A stretch of 64,000 nucleotides of DNA from Maribacter arenosus (GCF_014610845.1 NZ_JABTCG010000004.1:186001-250000), one strand, 5' to 3'. Positions 36,113 through 44,835 are shown, counted from the stretch's first letter. The notes: generated from the sequence alone by a model not told the origin. Program-made: numbers and translations.

Positions 36113-36397
36113 GGCTGTTTATTTTTGTATAATAGCTATTTATGGGGTCCTAATCGTGTTTATTGATCAAAACAGAATTTTTTATACCTATTAAGTGGTT
36201 TGGTAATGAAGACGATTACTATAAGGTTTTGTAACATGATATTTATAAAAACTTAATTTTCAGGAGTTTATTATTTGTGGTTAAAAATAATACTTGTTTT
36301 GAACCAAGGAGCCAACTTGAAGATCTAACAAATATGGTTAAGGCAACAAGTTTTGATGGGTGTAAATGGATTTAGGAATCGATTTGTCGCTTCACTA

Positions 36398-37519
36398 TCA
36401 AATGAAAGTCAGGACATACCCTAGAAATGCACCCCCCATTACAATAAAAGCACTGTTCAGTTTTTTGAAATAGAAAACGATTATCAAACTTACAACAGCG
36501 ATTAGGATGGTGCGCCAATCGGTCAAAGTGTCTTTCCCCATCACTATACAAACAGCAATGATTAAGGCAACGGCCGCCACATTTACGGCGTCTAAAAGCG
36601 CACCTATCATTTGTGACTTGCGCATTTTGGGGAATAACGGGTTCAATATCAGAACGAACAGAAACGATGGGAGAAATATACCTATAGTTGCTGCCAATGC
36701 CCCGGTTACCCCATTCATTTGCCAGCCAATAAAAGTTGCCGTAGATAAAACAGGCCCTGGGGTCATCTGACCTACGGCTACGGCATCGATCAAGGCTTGT
36801 CGTGTTAACCAACCATTAGCCACCAATTCCGAATCCAAAAACGCAAATAATACATAACCGCTTCCATAAAGAATTGCCCCTACTTTTAAAAAGGTCAGGA
36901 ATATTTTTAGAGTACCAATTTTTAGTGGGTCACTGGCCTGTAGAATTATTAGAGGTAAAATACTATGAATGGTTTTGACCCTCTTCTTAATCAAATAGAG
37001 TATCAATCCTAGTATACCACAACCGAAAAGTGCAATGATCTCATTTAATCCCCATAAACAGGCCACTAAGGTGCTGACCCCTAATAGGGCCATTTCATTA
37101 CTTTTCACCGCTTTTTTACCAAGTCGATAGGCAGCCATGATAATGATGGAGATTACGGCGGGTTTTATTCCATAAATAAAGGGATCTACTTCGGGCAATT
37201 GCCCATATTTTACATACAACCACGCAAAGACGGAGGTGATGACCACGGCGGGGAATATAAAGCTGAAACCTGCTATAAAAAGTCCTTTCCACCCTCCGCG
37301 CTCATATCCGCAATGCATGGTCATTTCGGTAGAATTAGGACCTGGAATTAAATTGGTAGCCCCGATGAGGTCCAAAAAATGGGCTTGGGTCATCCATTTT
37401 CTTTTGGTGACGACCTCGTCTTCCATCATGGCAATATGGGCCGCTGGACCACCAAAAGAAATACAGCCCAACTTAAAGAAGAGTTTTGCTATTTCTAATT
37501 GCTCATTGTTGCGCGACAT
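36398..37519 (-). CDS. chrA: Chromate transporter, ChrA family (two-domain)
   Basis: 373 residues with about ten transmembrane helices in two homologous CHR halves. The first half carries FGGPAAHIAMMEDEVV and NLIPGPNSTEM; the second has GQMTPGPVLSTATFIG. This duplicated layout is the long-chain CHR family. Members export chromate, but many homologues have unknown physiological substrates. No chrB or other metal-resistance gene is nearby. Confidence 0.9.
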   Translation of the reverse strand: MSRNNEQLEIAKLFFKLGCISFGGPAAHIAMMEDEVVTKRKWMTQAHFLDLIGATNLIPGPNSTEMTMHCGYERGGWKGLFIAGFSFIFPAVVITSVFAWLYVKYGQLPEVDPFIYGIKPAVISIIIMAAYRLGKKAVKSNEMALLGVSTLVACLWGLNEIIALFGCGILGLILYLIKKRVKTIHSILPLIILQASDPLKIGTLKIFLTFLKVGAILYGSGYVLFAFLDSELVANGWLTRQALIDAVAVGQMTPGPVLSTATFIGWQMNGVTGALAATIGIFLPSFLFVLILNPLFPKMRKSQMIGALLDAVNVAAVALIIAVCIVMGKDTLTDWRTILIAVVSLIIVFYFKKLNSAFIVMGGAFLGYVLTFI

Positions 37520-37623
37520 GGTATATCGTATTCATTTTATGCTATAGACGACAGGGATTGGCGCAAATTTACGCAGATTATAGTTTGTCTTTTGAGGAAG
37601 GTTTCCCTTTGCCAGATTCGGTT

Positions 37624-38223
37624 TTATTTTATTTTTTTAATACTATCAGCGTATAAATAGATCATAAGTTCCTCTTGACCTGTTAGCTCCCAAAAGCGCA
37701 ATTGAAATTGAATAAGTGTCTGCTCCAAATTATTCAAATTATGCGTTTCTGTTTCGAAATAAAAGTTCAATAATTCGCTAATGGTTTTATCGATGATTAA
37801 GTCTTGTAAGGAATAAACCTGAGTCAGAATTTCAGTAGTTTCGAAATCGAATTCTGCCACTATTCCAGTCGATTTAGCAGATTCCCATGCTGTTTTTGTA
37901 AGCGTATTGTCAATAAGACCTTCTTGATTGGTTAATATTCCTAGATCAAAAATTTTATTTTTTAGCAACTCACTTTTAATACTGTCATTATCTCCGTTAT
38001 TTATCGACACTAATTTATCCCTGATAATGACGTGTTTCGTTTTCCAATCCTGAATGATCAATGCGTTTCTATTCAATTCCTTTTTAATACTTTCTATTGC
38101 AACTTCTTTTTTTTGCAGCGTTTTGTAATCATCAAATAGTTTATTGATAAGGAGCGCAAATAAAACGCTAAATACAATAAGAAAACCTTCAGCTAAGTAT
38201 TTTTTAAAAGTCTTATTTTTCAT
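37624..38223 (-). CDS. Single-span membrane protein (DUF6090-like)
   Basis: 199 residues: a short basic N-terminus, one transmembrane helix (AEGFLIVFSVLFALLINKLF, about 11-30), then a helical extracytoplasmic domain (about 35-199) rich in Leu, Asn and Glu. It resembles a group of flavobacterial proteins with the layout membrane helix plus helical domain (DUF6090 and relatives). No catalytic motif. Function unknown. Confidence 0.55.
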   Translation of the reverse strand: MKNKTFKKYLAEGFLIVFSVLFALLINKLFDDYKTLQKKEVAIESIKKELNRNALIIQDWKTKHVIIRDKLVSINNGDNDSIKSELLKNKIFDLGILTNQEGLIDNTLTKTAWESAKSTGIVAEFDFETTEILTQVYSLQDLIIDKTISELLNFYFETETHNLNNLEQTLIQFQLRFWELTGQEELMIYLYADSIKKIK

Positions 38224-38703
38224 GAAATTCGAAATTTACCCATGGGTCTGGCATTGGTCGGTTGCCTTAATTCTCGCAAAGCATAGTCCAGCCGAAATTA
38301 AAGTTAGCTTTTTACACCGAATTTCCGTTTAAAAAATCGGATGTAACGGATTTTTGGTTCTGTTGTAGCGTGGTATTTTTTATCCAATTCTTCCGTTTAT
38401 CACTTTAATTTCTAACAAGTCGACCTCCAATCCGTATATAAATTTAGGCAGGTCAGCCCAATTATCCTTCACTGTTTTGAGTCCTTATTTAAAGCAACGA
38501 TTAACATGTCCGTATCCAAAATAAGGAAATCCCAAACAACTTATACAAGAGGTAAACCGAATATTGTCTTTTTTCAATTAATAACACAATCAATCTCAGA
38601 ATTACTTATTAATGTTCTGTTACATGCTTATTCCTTTCAAAAAATACCGTAATCCCAGTTAAAAATATTGAATCACAGCGATGGAATACTTCGTTTTATA
38701 AAT
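38224..38703. other. Intergenic region downstream of the broken cytochrome c
   Basis: About 480 nt, AT-rich, with no open frame of note on either strand. In flavobacterial nitrous-oxide clusters, as I recall, nosZ would follow a cytochrome of this type at this place; I see no recognisable remnant. Confidence 0.45.
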
Positions 38704-39183
38704 TTATAGTGTTCGCAGATATTCTACAATCGCCCTAGCATCTTCCTCGCTCAGATTTTGGTTGAGCATTACCGCATTATTATATTCTTTCAACAGGGCT
38801 TTGGCTATTGGATCTTCCTTGAGCATGCCATCAGGATTCAAAATCATATTCATTACCCATTCTGGACTTCTGCGATCGTAAACTCCTTTCAAGGCTGGCC
38901 CGATCATACGTTGTTCCGCTATATGTCAAGCAACACAAATGGTCCAAAAGGTCTTTTCCCCTTGGGCGGCCATTTCAGCGTCTATTTCAGCACCAAAATC
39001 AACAGAGGTAATTGGTCCTACGCCTTTGTTGTTCAGGTCAATGGGAACTTCTTCGGCCATTGTTTCTGCCTTGACCTCCTTTTTTGTGCGGTTCATTTCA
39101 AAACCACTTTTCTTTTCCTCTTTTTTTTCGCCACAACCAAGATTAAGTCCGGCGATGGTTAAAAAAGCAACTATTTTTTTCAT
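38704..39183 (-). pseudogene. Cytochrome c lipoprotein with in-frame UGA in the heme motif
   Basis: One continuous frame of 159 codons with a single TGA at codon 86 (38926-38928). Lipoprotein-type start (NLGC), Lys/Glu-rich linker, then T-I-C83-V-A-UGA86-H87: the stop replaces exactly the second cysteine of CXXCH. Downstream the frame is intact to residue 159, with RMIGPALKGVYDRRSPEWV and the probable axial Met139 (VMLNQNLSEEDARAIVEYLRTL). The sequence resembles the small cytochrome c that, as I recall, accompanies nosZ in flavobacteria; no nos genes are present here. Explanations: recent nonsense mutation of an orphaned gene, sequencing error (TGC or TGT read as TGA), or, unlikely, recoding. 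UGA is a normal stop elsewhere in this window. Confidence 0.8.
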
Positions 39184-39230
39184 GTTTTTAATTTTTAAGC
39201 CCTTAGGATAATGAATGGAATCTTTAAGGT

Positions 39231-40190
39231 TTATACCCCATCAAAAAACTTTAAAGCCCTCTTTTCGGTATAGGTGGTATTATTTCTTCCATAAAAACCT
39301 ACATGTCCGCCGGAGTTGGGCACTTCCAAAAAGACTGAACTGTTTTCCTCGGCTTCCTTGTAAGGATAACATTCTGGACCTAAAAATGAATCGTTTTTGG
39401 CATTCATAATGAGCGCAGGAATCGTGATATGGGGTAAGAACTGTAATGAACTGCACTTTTCGTAATAGTCCAAGGCATCTTTAAAACCATGTGCTCGGCT
39501 GGTATAGATATCATCAAAGTCTTTCAATGTTTTTACCTTGTCGATATCGGCATCCGATATTTTTGTAGGAAACAATTGTTGTTTCTCTTTCATTTTGGCT
39601 TTTAAATGATTTTTGAAACGTTTGGCATATAAATAGTTCTTGGGTTGCAAGAGCTGTTTTAAGGAACTATACAAGCTACAGGGAACGGAGACAGTTACAA
39701 CCCCTCTGATTTCTTTGGGAACAGTTCGTTCCTCGCCTAGATATTTTAGGGCGAGATTACCGCCCAAACTGAAACCTTTCAAAAAGATTTCATCATATTT
39801 TCGCGTATTCAGAATATGTAGCAGAATAGCTTCCAGATCTTCCGTTGCGCCTGAATGATAGGAACGATAAAAAGCATTGGGCTCGCCACTACAGCTTCTA
39901 AAATTCACGGCACAAGCATCATAGCCATAAGCATTGGACAGTTTTGCACTTCCGGTGATATAGGGCCTTTGGGCATTACCTTCCAGTCCATGCAAAAGAA
40001 TGATGACTTTACGGGTTTGTTGGGGTGTATAACTCCAATCCAAATCCAGAAAATCCCCATCGGGCAGTGAAATTCTTTCCCGTTCTTGGGTTAGGCCCGA
40101 TACGGTTCGTACCAAACCCGCATAAAGGGTCGAAAAATGCCCATTCTTAAATGGGATTGGGGGATTATAATTCGATGCTAGAATTGGCAT
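39231..40190 (-). CDS. YheT-family alpha/beta hydrolase
   Basis: 319 residues. Oxyanion-hole region ILLHGLEGN, nucleophile Ser141 in GFSLGG, and a late His in GGHVGFYG; family hallmarks include FRSCSGEPN and RSYHSGATEDL. Soluble, no signal. YheT homologues are esterase-like with unclear physiological substrates. Lies 47 nt upstream of the cytochrome c pseudogene on the same strand. Confidence 0.88.
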   Translation of the reverse strand: MPILASNYNPPIPFKNGHFSTLYAGLVRTVSGLTQERERISLPDGDFLDLDWSYTPQQTRKVIILLHGLEGNAQRPYITGSAKLSNAYGYDACAVNFRSCSGEPNAFYRSYHSGATEDLEAILLHILNTRKYDEIFLKGFSLGGNLALKYLGEERTVPKEIRGVVTVSVPCSLYSSLKQLLQPKNYLYAKRFKNHLKAKMKEKQQLFPTKISDADIDKVKTLKDFDDIYTSRAHGFKDALDYYEKCSSLQFLPHITIPALIMNAKNDSFLGPECYPYKEAEENSSVFLEVPNSGGHVGFYGRNNTTYTEKRALKFFDGV

Positions 40191-40218
40191 TTTTGTTCCA
40201 TGAAAAATTCAAAAAAAA

Positions 40219-41193
40219 CTATTTGGGAAAAATGTTCAACACCTTGATTTGCTCCTCTATGGCCGATTTGAATTCCGATTTTAACGAATTTACCAATTCT
40301 GAAACAGGCAATACATTTTCGATGGTCGCAACCCCTTGTCCCGCAGACCAAATGGTCTTCCAGGCCTTGGCTTCGGTATCCAGTTCTTTGCCGAAATCAA
40401 CCTTCCTATCTTTTTTCAGATCTTCCTCGGTGATACCAGCAGCTTTAAGACTGGCCCCCAAGAAATTTGCATGTACTCCTGAAATGGCAGCTGTATAGAC
40501 CACATCGCTGGCACCGGCTTCCATGATCATTTTTTTATAGGCATCGGTAGCCTTGCTTTCTTGGACATTAATGAATCGCGTTCCCATATAGGCCAGATCT
40601 GCCCCCATTTGAAGGGCCGATGCGATATCCCTTCCAGTACTTATACAACCCGATAGAATAATGGTCTTGTCATAGAATTTCTTTATTTCGGCTACCAGAG
40701 TCATCGGATTTATAGTCCCTGCATGACCACCTGCCCCGGCGGCTACCAATATGAGTCCGTCTACTCCGGCTCCAGCTGCCTTTTGGGCATGTCTTTTTTT
40801 AATCACATCGTGAAAAACAAGACCCCCATAACTGTGAATAGCATCAACTACTTGTGAAACGGCACCTAGGGAGGTAATGATCAGGGGTACCTTATGTTTT
40901 ACACATAATTTTATATCGGCTTCAAGCCGTGGATTAGTGGGGTGCACGATGAGGTTTACTCCGAATGGGGCGGCCTTTTTCCCTGTCTCGCTCTCGAACT
41001 TGGTTAGGGCGGTTTTAATTTCAATGAGCCATTCCTCAAACCCATCACTGGTGCGTTGGTTCAAGGCAGGAAAAGTGCCCACAATTCCGTTTTTACAACA
41101 CTCAATCACCAATTGGGGACCAGAGATAAGGAACATAGGGGCAGCTATTACGGGTAAGGAAAGGTCATTTATAAATGGTGCTTTTTGCGACAT
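40219..41193 (-). CDS. Nitronate monooxygenase-like flavin oxidoreductase
   Basis: 324 residues. FMN-dependent TIM barrel of the NMO / 2-nitropropane dioxygenase family: PVIAAPMFLISGPQLV at the start, LVAAGAGGHAGTINP phosphate/FMN loop, ILSGCISTGRDIASALQMGADLAYMGTRF. These residues fit NMO or the related enoyl-ACP reductase FabK; the neighbourhood does not decide. Lies 28 nt upstream of the yheT start on the same strand, so the two may be cotranscribed. Confidence 0.85.
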   Translation of the reverse strand: MSQKAPFINDLSLPVIAAPMFLISGPQLVIECCKNGIVGTFPALNQRTSDGFEEWLIEIKTALTKFESETGKKAAPFGVNLIVHPTNPRLEADIKLCVKHKVPLIITSLGAVSQVVDAIHSYGGLVFHDVIKKRHAQKAAGAGVDGLILVAAGAGGHAGTINPMTLVAEIKKFYDKTIILSGCISTGRDIASALQMGADLAYMGTRFINVQESKATDAYKKMIMEAGASDVVYTAAISGVHANFLGASLKAAGITEEDLKKDRKVDFGKELDTEAKAWKTIWSAGQGVATIENVLPVSELVNSLKSEFKSAIEEQIKVLNIFPK

Positions 41194-41354
41194 AGTATAT
41201 TTTTTAAGTTCAAGGATAGGATATCAATCCATAAAACTACAGTGTATTCCTGGGATACGCAATTGATCCATAAGGAACTCTTAAAGTTCAATAGAGGGCT
41301 TTAAATTATAACTATATTGTAAGGAACCTACACGAAATCGAAAAAATTAATTCT

Positions 41355-42443
41355 ATGCAAAAAAGAAGAACCTTTATAAAACAGACTGGGATATTACTTG
41401 CGGGTATCGGTTTATGGCCACATTACGCCTTTAAGAAAAGGCCATTAAAGGAAAAGTTAGGGGTTTGTTTGGTTGGACTTGGAAATTATAGCACTAACCT
41501 TTTAGCCCCGGCCCTACAACTGACGCAGTACTGCGAACTCAGGGGAATAGTTACGGGGACCCCTTCAAAAATTCCAATATGGCAAAAAAGATATGGTATT
41601 CCGGACAAAAACGTCTACAATTACCAGAATATGGATCGTATGGCCGACAATCCCGATATTGATATAATTTATATTGTTCTTCCGACAGGACTTCATGCGC
41701 TGTATGCCATTAAAGCGGCTAATACGGGCAAACACGTATGGTGTGAAAAGCCTATGGCAAAATCGGCCAAGGAATGCCAGGCGATCATTGATGCCTGCAT
41801 CCAAAACAATGTTACCCTTTCAATTGGGTATCGCATGCAACATGAACCCAATACTAAAAAGATCATCGAATGGTCCAAGACACTACCTTACGGGAAAATA
41901 AAGAAGGTAAAGGCCCATGTAGGGTTTAAAATCACTAATCCTGGAAATACTTGGCGAATGGATAAGGAATTGGGGGGTGGACTTTTATACGATGTCGGCG
42001 TCTACTGCATAAATGCGTTACGATATACCTTCGGGGAAGAACCCATTGCCGTAATGGGCAAGCATGAAAACACCAGGCCCGAAGTTTATAAAGAAGTCCC
42101 TGAAACCAGTATCTTCGAATTCGATTTTCCAAATGGAAGTATAGGGGATGGCAAAACAACGGCAACGCAAAGTGTGAACCTTTTACACGCCGATTGTGAG
42201 AAAGGATGGTATGAGCTTGAGCCTTTTCAAGCATATAATGGGGTGCAGGGAAGATCATCCGATGGGACCTTATTAAACACTTATATTGAAAACCAACAAG
42301 CCCGACAAATGGATGACGATGCCCTGGCGATAATGGAAAACCGCCCTATGATGGTCCCCGGTGAAGAGGGAATGAAAGATATCGTTTTGTTGGAAGCCAT
42401 CAATGAATCTGCAGAAACCGGTAAAAAAGTAATGTTATCCTAA
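41355..42443 (+). CDS. Gfo/Idh/MocA family oxidoreductase
   Basis: 362 residues. NAD(P)-dependent sugar or cyclitol oxidoreductase: nucleotide loop GLGNYS (41-46), catalytic EKP (131-133) in WCEKPMAKS, and GGGLLYDVGVYCINALRYTFG. The N-terminus KRRTFIKQTG plus a hydrophobic stretch (ILLAGIGLW) is a possible Tat signal, which suggests periplasmic export as for glucose-fructose oxidoreductase. The substrate is unknown. Transcribed alone. Confidence 0.85.
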   Translation: MQKRRTFIKQTGILLAGIGLWPHYAFKKRPLKEKLGVCLVGLGNYSTNLLAPALQLTQYCELRGIVTGTPSKIPIWQKRYGIPDKNVYNYQNMDRMADNPDIDIIYIVLPTGLHALYAIKAANTGKHVWCEKPMAKSAKECQAIIDACIQNNVTLSIGYRMQHEPNTKKIIEWSKTLPYGKIKKVKAHVGFKITNPGNTWRMDKELGGGLLYDVGVYCINALRYTFGEEPIAVMGKHENTRPEVYKEVPETSIFEFDFPNGSIGDGKTTATQSVNLLHADCEKGWYELEPFQAYNGVQGRSSDGTLLNTYIENQQARQMDDDALAIMENRPMMVPGEEGMKDIVLLEAINESAETGKKVMLS

Positions 42444-42543
42444 AAGACTGTTTAGAATTCTACCTAATTTTTTTCGGTATCCAGATCATAATGATTTAGG
42501 TTGAAGTATTTCATTGATTCCCCTCTTTGTTTATCGGAATTGG

Positions 42544-42551
42544 TATTTTTG
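42544..42551 (+). promoter_or_regulatory. -7 box TATTTTTG upstream of the thioesterase gene
   Basis: Perfect TAnnTTTG, ending 19 nt before the ATG at 42571. It lies inside a longer open frame (from 42514), which supports the ATG at 42571 as the real start. Confidence 0.45.
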
Positions 42552-42570
42552 CCGAACTAAATTTTGTAAG

Positions 42571-43044
42571 ATGTTTTTAAAAGAGTTCGAAGTACGTTGG
42601 AACGATATTGATGCCAATGGCCATTTGGGCAATTCGGCTTATACTAATTTTATGAGTCATACCAGAATGGCCTTTTTGATGGAACTTGGTTTAGGACTTG
42701 GGGTTCTGGTCAAAAACAAAATAGGGCCTGTGGTTTTTTATGAACATATGTACTATTTCAAGGAGGTTTTTCTTGGGAAACCCATCAGGGTATCCTTGGA
42801 GGTTAAGGGGATGAGCGAGGATGGTTGTTTCTTCGAATTCCATCATAATTTTTATGACAGTAATGGCAAAAACGTCGCCCATTGTGAAATGATGGGCGCA
42901 TGGATCAGTCTGGAGTCAAGACAGCTTATACCCCTTTCGAAGGAGTTGTTACAGCGCTTTAAACAAGTTGATAAGCCTGAAGGCTTTCGTGTTCTAACCA
43001 AGGATGATACTCGTAAGTTTGCGAAAAGACCAAATGATTTATAG
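42571..43044 (+). CDS. Acyl-CoA thioesterase, 4HBT hot-dog family
   Basis: 157 residues. Single hot-dog domain: FEVRWNDIDANGHLGNSAYTNFMSHTRMAFL (the D-x-N-G-H-x-N-x-x-Y pattern of 4-hydroxybenzoyl-CoA thioesterase relatives) followed by KIGPVVFYEHMYYFKEVFLG. Asp17 (first D of DIDANGH) is the expected catalytic acid. Hydrolyses an acyl-CoA; chain specificity unknown. The stop lies 1 nt before the left inverted repeat of the GIY-YIG unit. Confidence 0.87.
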   Translation: MFLKEFEVRWNDIDANGHLGNSAYTNFMSHTRMAFLMELGLGLGVLVKNKIGPVVFYEHMYYFKEVFLGKPIRVSLEVKGMSEDGCFFEFHHNFYDSNGKNVAHCEMMGAWISLESRQLIPLSKELLQRFKQVDKPEGFRVLTKDDTRKFAKRPNDL

Positions 43045-43045
43045 C

Positions 43046-43071
43046 TTGTCATTCCGAGGCACGAGGAATCT
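43046..43071. repeat. Left 26-bp inverted repeat of the GIY-YIG unit
   Basis: Begins TTGTCATTCC and ends GAGGAATCT. It is the exact reverse complement of 43436-43461. Internally ATTCC/GGAAT can pair around a 9-nt loop, so each copy can fold by itself, as REP sequences do. Confidence 0.92.
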
Positions 43072-43087
43072 TTCGTAATTTTTGAGG

Positions 43088-43414
43088 ATGGATACTGAGG
43101 GATATCATGTTTATCATATTTATATAATTACCAATTCTACAAAATCCGTGTTGTATACTGGAGTAACCAATTATTTGGCAAAAAGACTTTATCAGCACAA
43201 AGAGAATATTACTTTGAAAAGAGAATCTTTTGCCTCAAAATATAAATGTAAACATCTGCTCTATTATGAAAAATTTACATGGATTCAAGATGCAATTGCC
43301 AGGGAGAAAGAAATTAAAGGGTGGCGTAGGCAAAAGAAATTGGATTTAATCAAAACTATTAACCCCAATTTAAACTTTTTAGAGTATCTATTTCCTTTCC
43401 CAAACAATCATTAG
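43088..43414 (+). CDS. Single-domain GIY-YIG nuclease
   Basis: 108 residues from the ATG at 43088 (a TTG two codons earlier is in frame). GIY-YIG fold: VYHIYIITNS with Tyr12, LYTGVTNYLAKRLYQHK with Tyr23-Thr-Gly25, Arg33 and His37, then EKF (E61) and AIAREKEIKGWRRQKKLDLI. These residues match UvrC-type and URI-family nucleases, but there is no UvrC C-terminal half; labels such as excinuclease subunit C would be wrong. It is the only gene between two perfect 26-bp inverted repeats. The first motif is Y-x-x-Y-I rather than GIY, as is frequent in this subgroup. Confidence 0.88.
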   Translation: MDTEGYHVYHIYIITNSTKSVLYTGVTNYLAKRLYQHKENITLKRESFASKYKCKHLLYYEKFTWIQDAIAREKEIKGWRRQKKLDLIKTINPNLNFLEYLFPFPNNH

Positions 43415-43435
43415 AATTCTGGCAAGTTATTGTTT

Positions 43436-43461
43436 AGATTCCTCGTGCCTCGGAATGACAA
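43436..43461. repeat. Right 26-bp inverted repeat of the GIY-YIG unit
   Basis: Begins AGATTCCTC and ends GGAATGACAA; exact reverse complement of 43046-43071. Confidence 0.92.
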
Positions 43462-43472
43462 ACAACTAGGCT

Positions 43473-44360
43473 TTATTGCCTCACTTTTCTACTTGACAAA
43501 TACACTCCGATAAATACCAATGAAGCTGCAACAATTTTTATCGTGGTCAACGTATCCTTACCCGTAGCGAGCGCATAAAGAATGCCAATGAGTGGTTGCA
43601 GATAAACAAAAGCGCTCAAGGTAGAGGCCTTTAATTGGGTTAGTGCAAACACATTGAACAGGTAAGTAAAAAAGGTTGTCCCGATAACCACAAAGGCAAT
43701 ACGCCAAATGATTTCAAAGGGTAAAAGCAACCATTCGATTTCTAAAAACTCCTGGTAACCAAAAGGGAGGCAAATAAGAATACCTAATGAAAACAACCAT
43801 TTCATAAATGTGAATGGGTGGTATTTCGATATCAATATTTTGGCCAGTATCAAATAGGTGCCATAGAAAAAGGAATTTAATAAAATCAGAAAATTCCCGA
43901 GGGGAATATTCGGGGCATCCTGCCGTAGTTCATTACTGAATAAAATCAAACCCAAAGCCCCAAGAAGCCCGATAAAAATCCCAAATACTTTTCTTCCAAC
44001 TATTTTTTCCTTGATCAATACGGAAGACAATATCAAGACGATGATGGGGGTGGTGGTTATTAGTACGGCACTATTTATAGGTGTTGAAAGGGATAAACCT
44101 TTAAAGAACACGAGCATATTTACCCCCATACCGAAGATTGCGCATACGAATATCCGCAGATAATCTTTCTTTTCGATTTTCTCTTTGGGTCCCCAAAGAG
44201 AAATAAGCCAAAAAAGTGCCGATGCACCCAAGACCCTTAGTAACACAAAGCCAAAAGCGCCTACATAATTGGGCATAACACCTTTGGCGATGGTATGGTT
44301 TAGTCCATATATGGTGGTCGCCCCAATGGCTGCAAGAATAGCTAAGGTTCGTTTGCTCAA
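43473..44360 (-). CDS. EamA/DMT-family transporter
   Basis: 295 residues with ten hydrophobic helices in two EamA repeats (first: AAIGATTIYGLNHTIAKG to about 140; second: FLILLNSFFYGTYLILAKIL to the end, LKASTLSAFVYLQPLIGILYAL). The drug/metabolite transporter layout is clear; substrate unknown (amino acids or metabolites are usual). The start overlaps the stop of the ArsC-like gene by 4 nt (ATGA). Confidence 0.9.
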   Translation of the reverse strand: MSKRTLAILAAIGATTIYGLNHTIAKGVMPNYVGAFGFVLLRVLGASALFWLISLWGPKEKIEKKDYLRIFVCAIFGMGVNMLVFFKGLSLSTPINSAVLITTTPIIVLILSSVLIKEKIVGRKVFGIFIGLLGALGLILFSNELRQDAPNIPLGNFLILLNSFFYGTYLILAKILISKYHPFTFMKWLFSLGILICLPFGYQEFLEIEWLLLPFEIIWRIAFVVIGTTFFTYLFNVFALTQLKASTLSAFVYLQPLIGILYALATGKDTLTTIKIVAASLVFIGVYLSSRKVRQ

Positions 44361-44710
44361 GGGTGGATTGTTTCTTTCGCTGCTTCAACCACCTTTTTAC
44401 TATTGCCTATAAAGATCTTATCATTGAACAGTATTACCGGTCGTTTTAAAAAGGTGTAATGTTCTAGAATCAACGTTTTAAAATCCTCTTCGCCTAGTTT
44501 TTTAAGGGCCAGTCCTCTTTCTTTATAAAGTCGAGCCCTTTTACTAAAAAGGGATTCATGACTGCCGGCCAAATCTTTCATTTCCTTAAGTTGGGCAGTT
44601 GTGATCGGTTCCGATTTAATATCCTGTAGGTGAAAATCCTCTAACGGATCCAATTCTTTCAGAATCCTTTTGCAGGTATCGCAGGTGCTTAGATAATATA
44701 TTTTTTTCAT
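44357..44710 (-). CDS. ArsC/Spx-family thioredoxin-fold protein
   Basis: 117 residues. CDTC at 10-13 in STCDTCKRIL, then the ArsC pattern LKEMKDLAGSHESLFSKRARLYKERGL and a late RPVILFNDKIFIG. Family members are arsenate reductases or Spx-like regulators; without ars neighbours a redox or regulatory role is equally likely. Translationally coupled to the EamA gene. Confidence 0.8.
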   Translation of the reverse strand: MKKIYYLSTCDTCKRILKELDPLEDFHLQDIKSEPITTAQLKEMKDLAGSHESLFSKRARLYKERGLALKKLGEEDFKTLILEHYTFLKRPVILFNDKIFIGNSKKVVEAAKETIHP

Positions 44711-44835
44711 AGGACGCAGGTTTCAGGTTCCATAATGGATTGTCTTACAAAGAAACCCAATTCCTTTTAATTGTGCTATTTTTAGCTATCTTGTTATTTA
44801 TAATCGACACGTTAGACTTGTAAAACAACTTCCTT

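Larger units (their letters stand above)
43046..43461. mobile_element. 416-bp GIY-YIG unit bounded by perfect 26-bp inverted repeats
   Basis: Two perfect inverted 26-mers enclose one small GIY-YIG nuclease gene and nothing else. The unit fits exactly between the thioesterase stop (43044) and the stop of the convergent EamA gene (43473). No clear target-site duplication is seen: the flanks are TTTATAGC on the left and ACAACTAG on the right. The layout recalls REPIN/RAYT units, with a GIY-YIG protein in place of the Tnp_Y1 transposase; mobility is inference. The unit may also act as a bidirectional terminator. Confidence 0.65.

Noticed and set aside
36372-36812. 146-codon minus-strand frame overlapping chrA
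   Set aside because: Arg/Cys-rich out-of-frame shadow of the chrA gene with no motif.
38926-38928. Selenocysteine insertion as the primary explanation of the UGA
   Set aside because: No typical bacterial SECIS loop (for example an apical GGU) is visible after the codon and no sel gene is in the window; kept only as an alternative within the finding.
38939-39211. 90-codon plus-strand frame opposite the cytochrome c gene
   Set aside because: It is the complement of a clear cytochrome c frame and shows only low-complexity Ser/Phe content.
43088-43414. UvrC (excinuclease subunit C) annotation
   Set aside because: Only the GIY-YIG domain is present; the UvrB-binding, RNase H-like and HhH parts of UvrC are absent.
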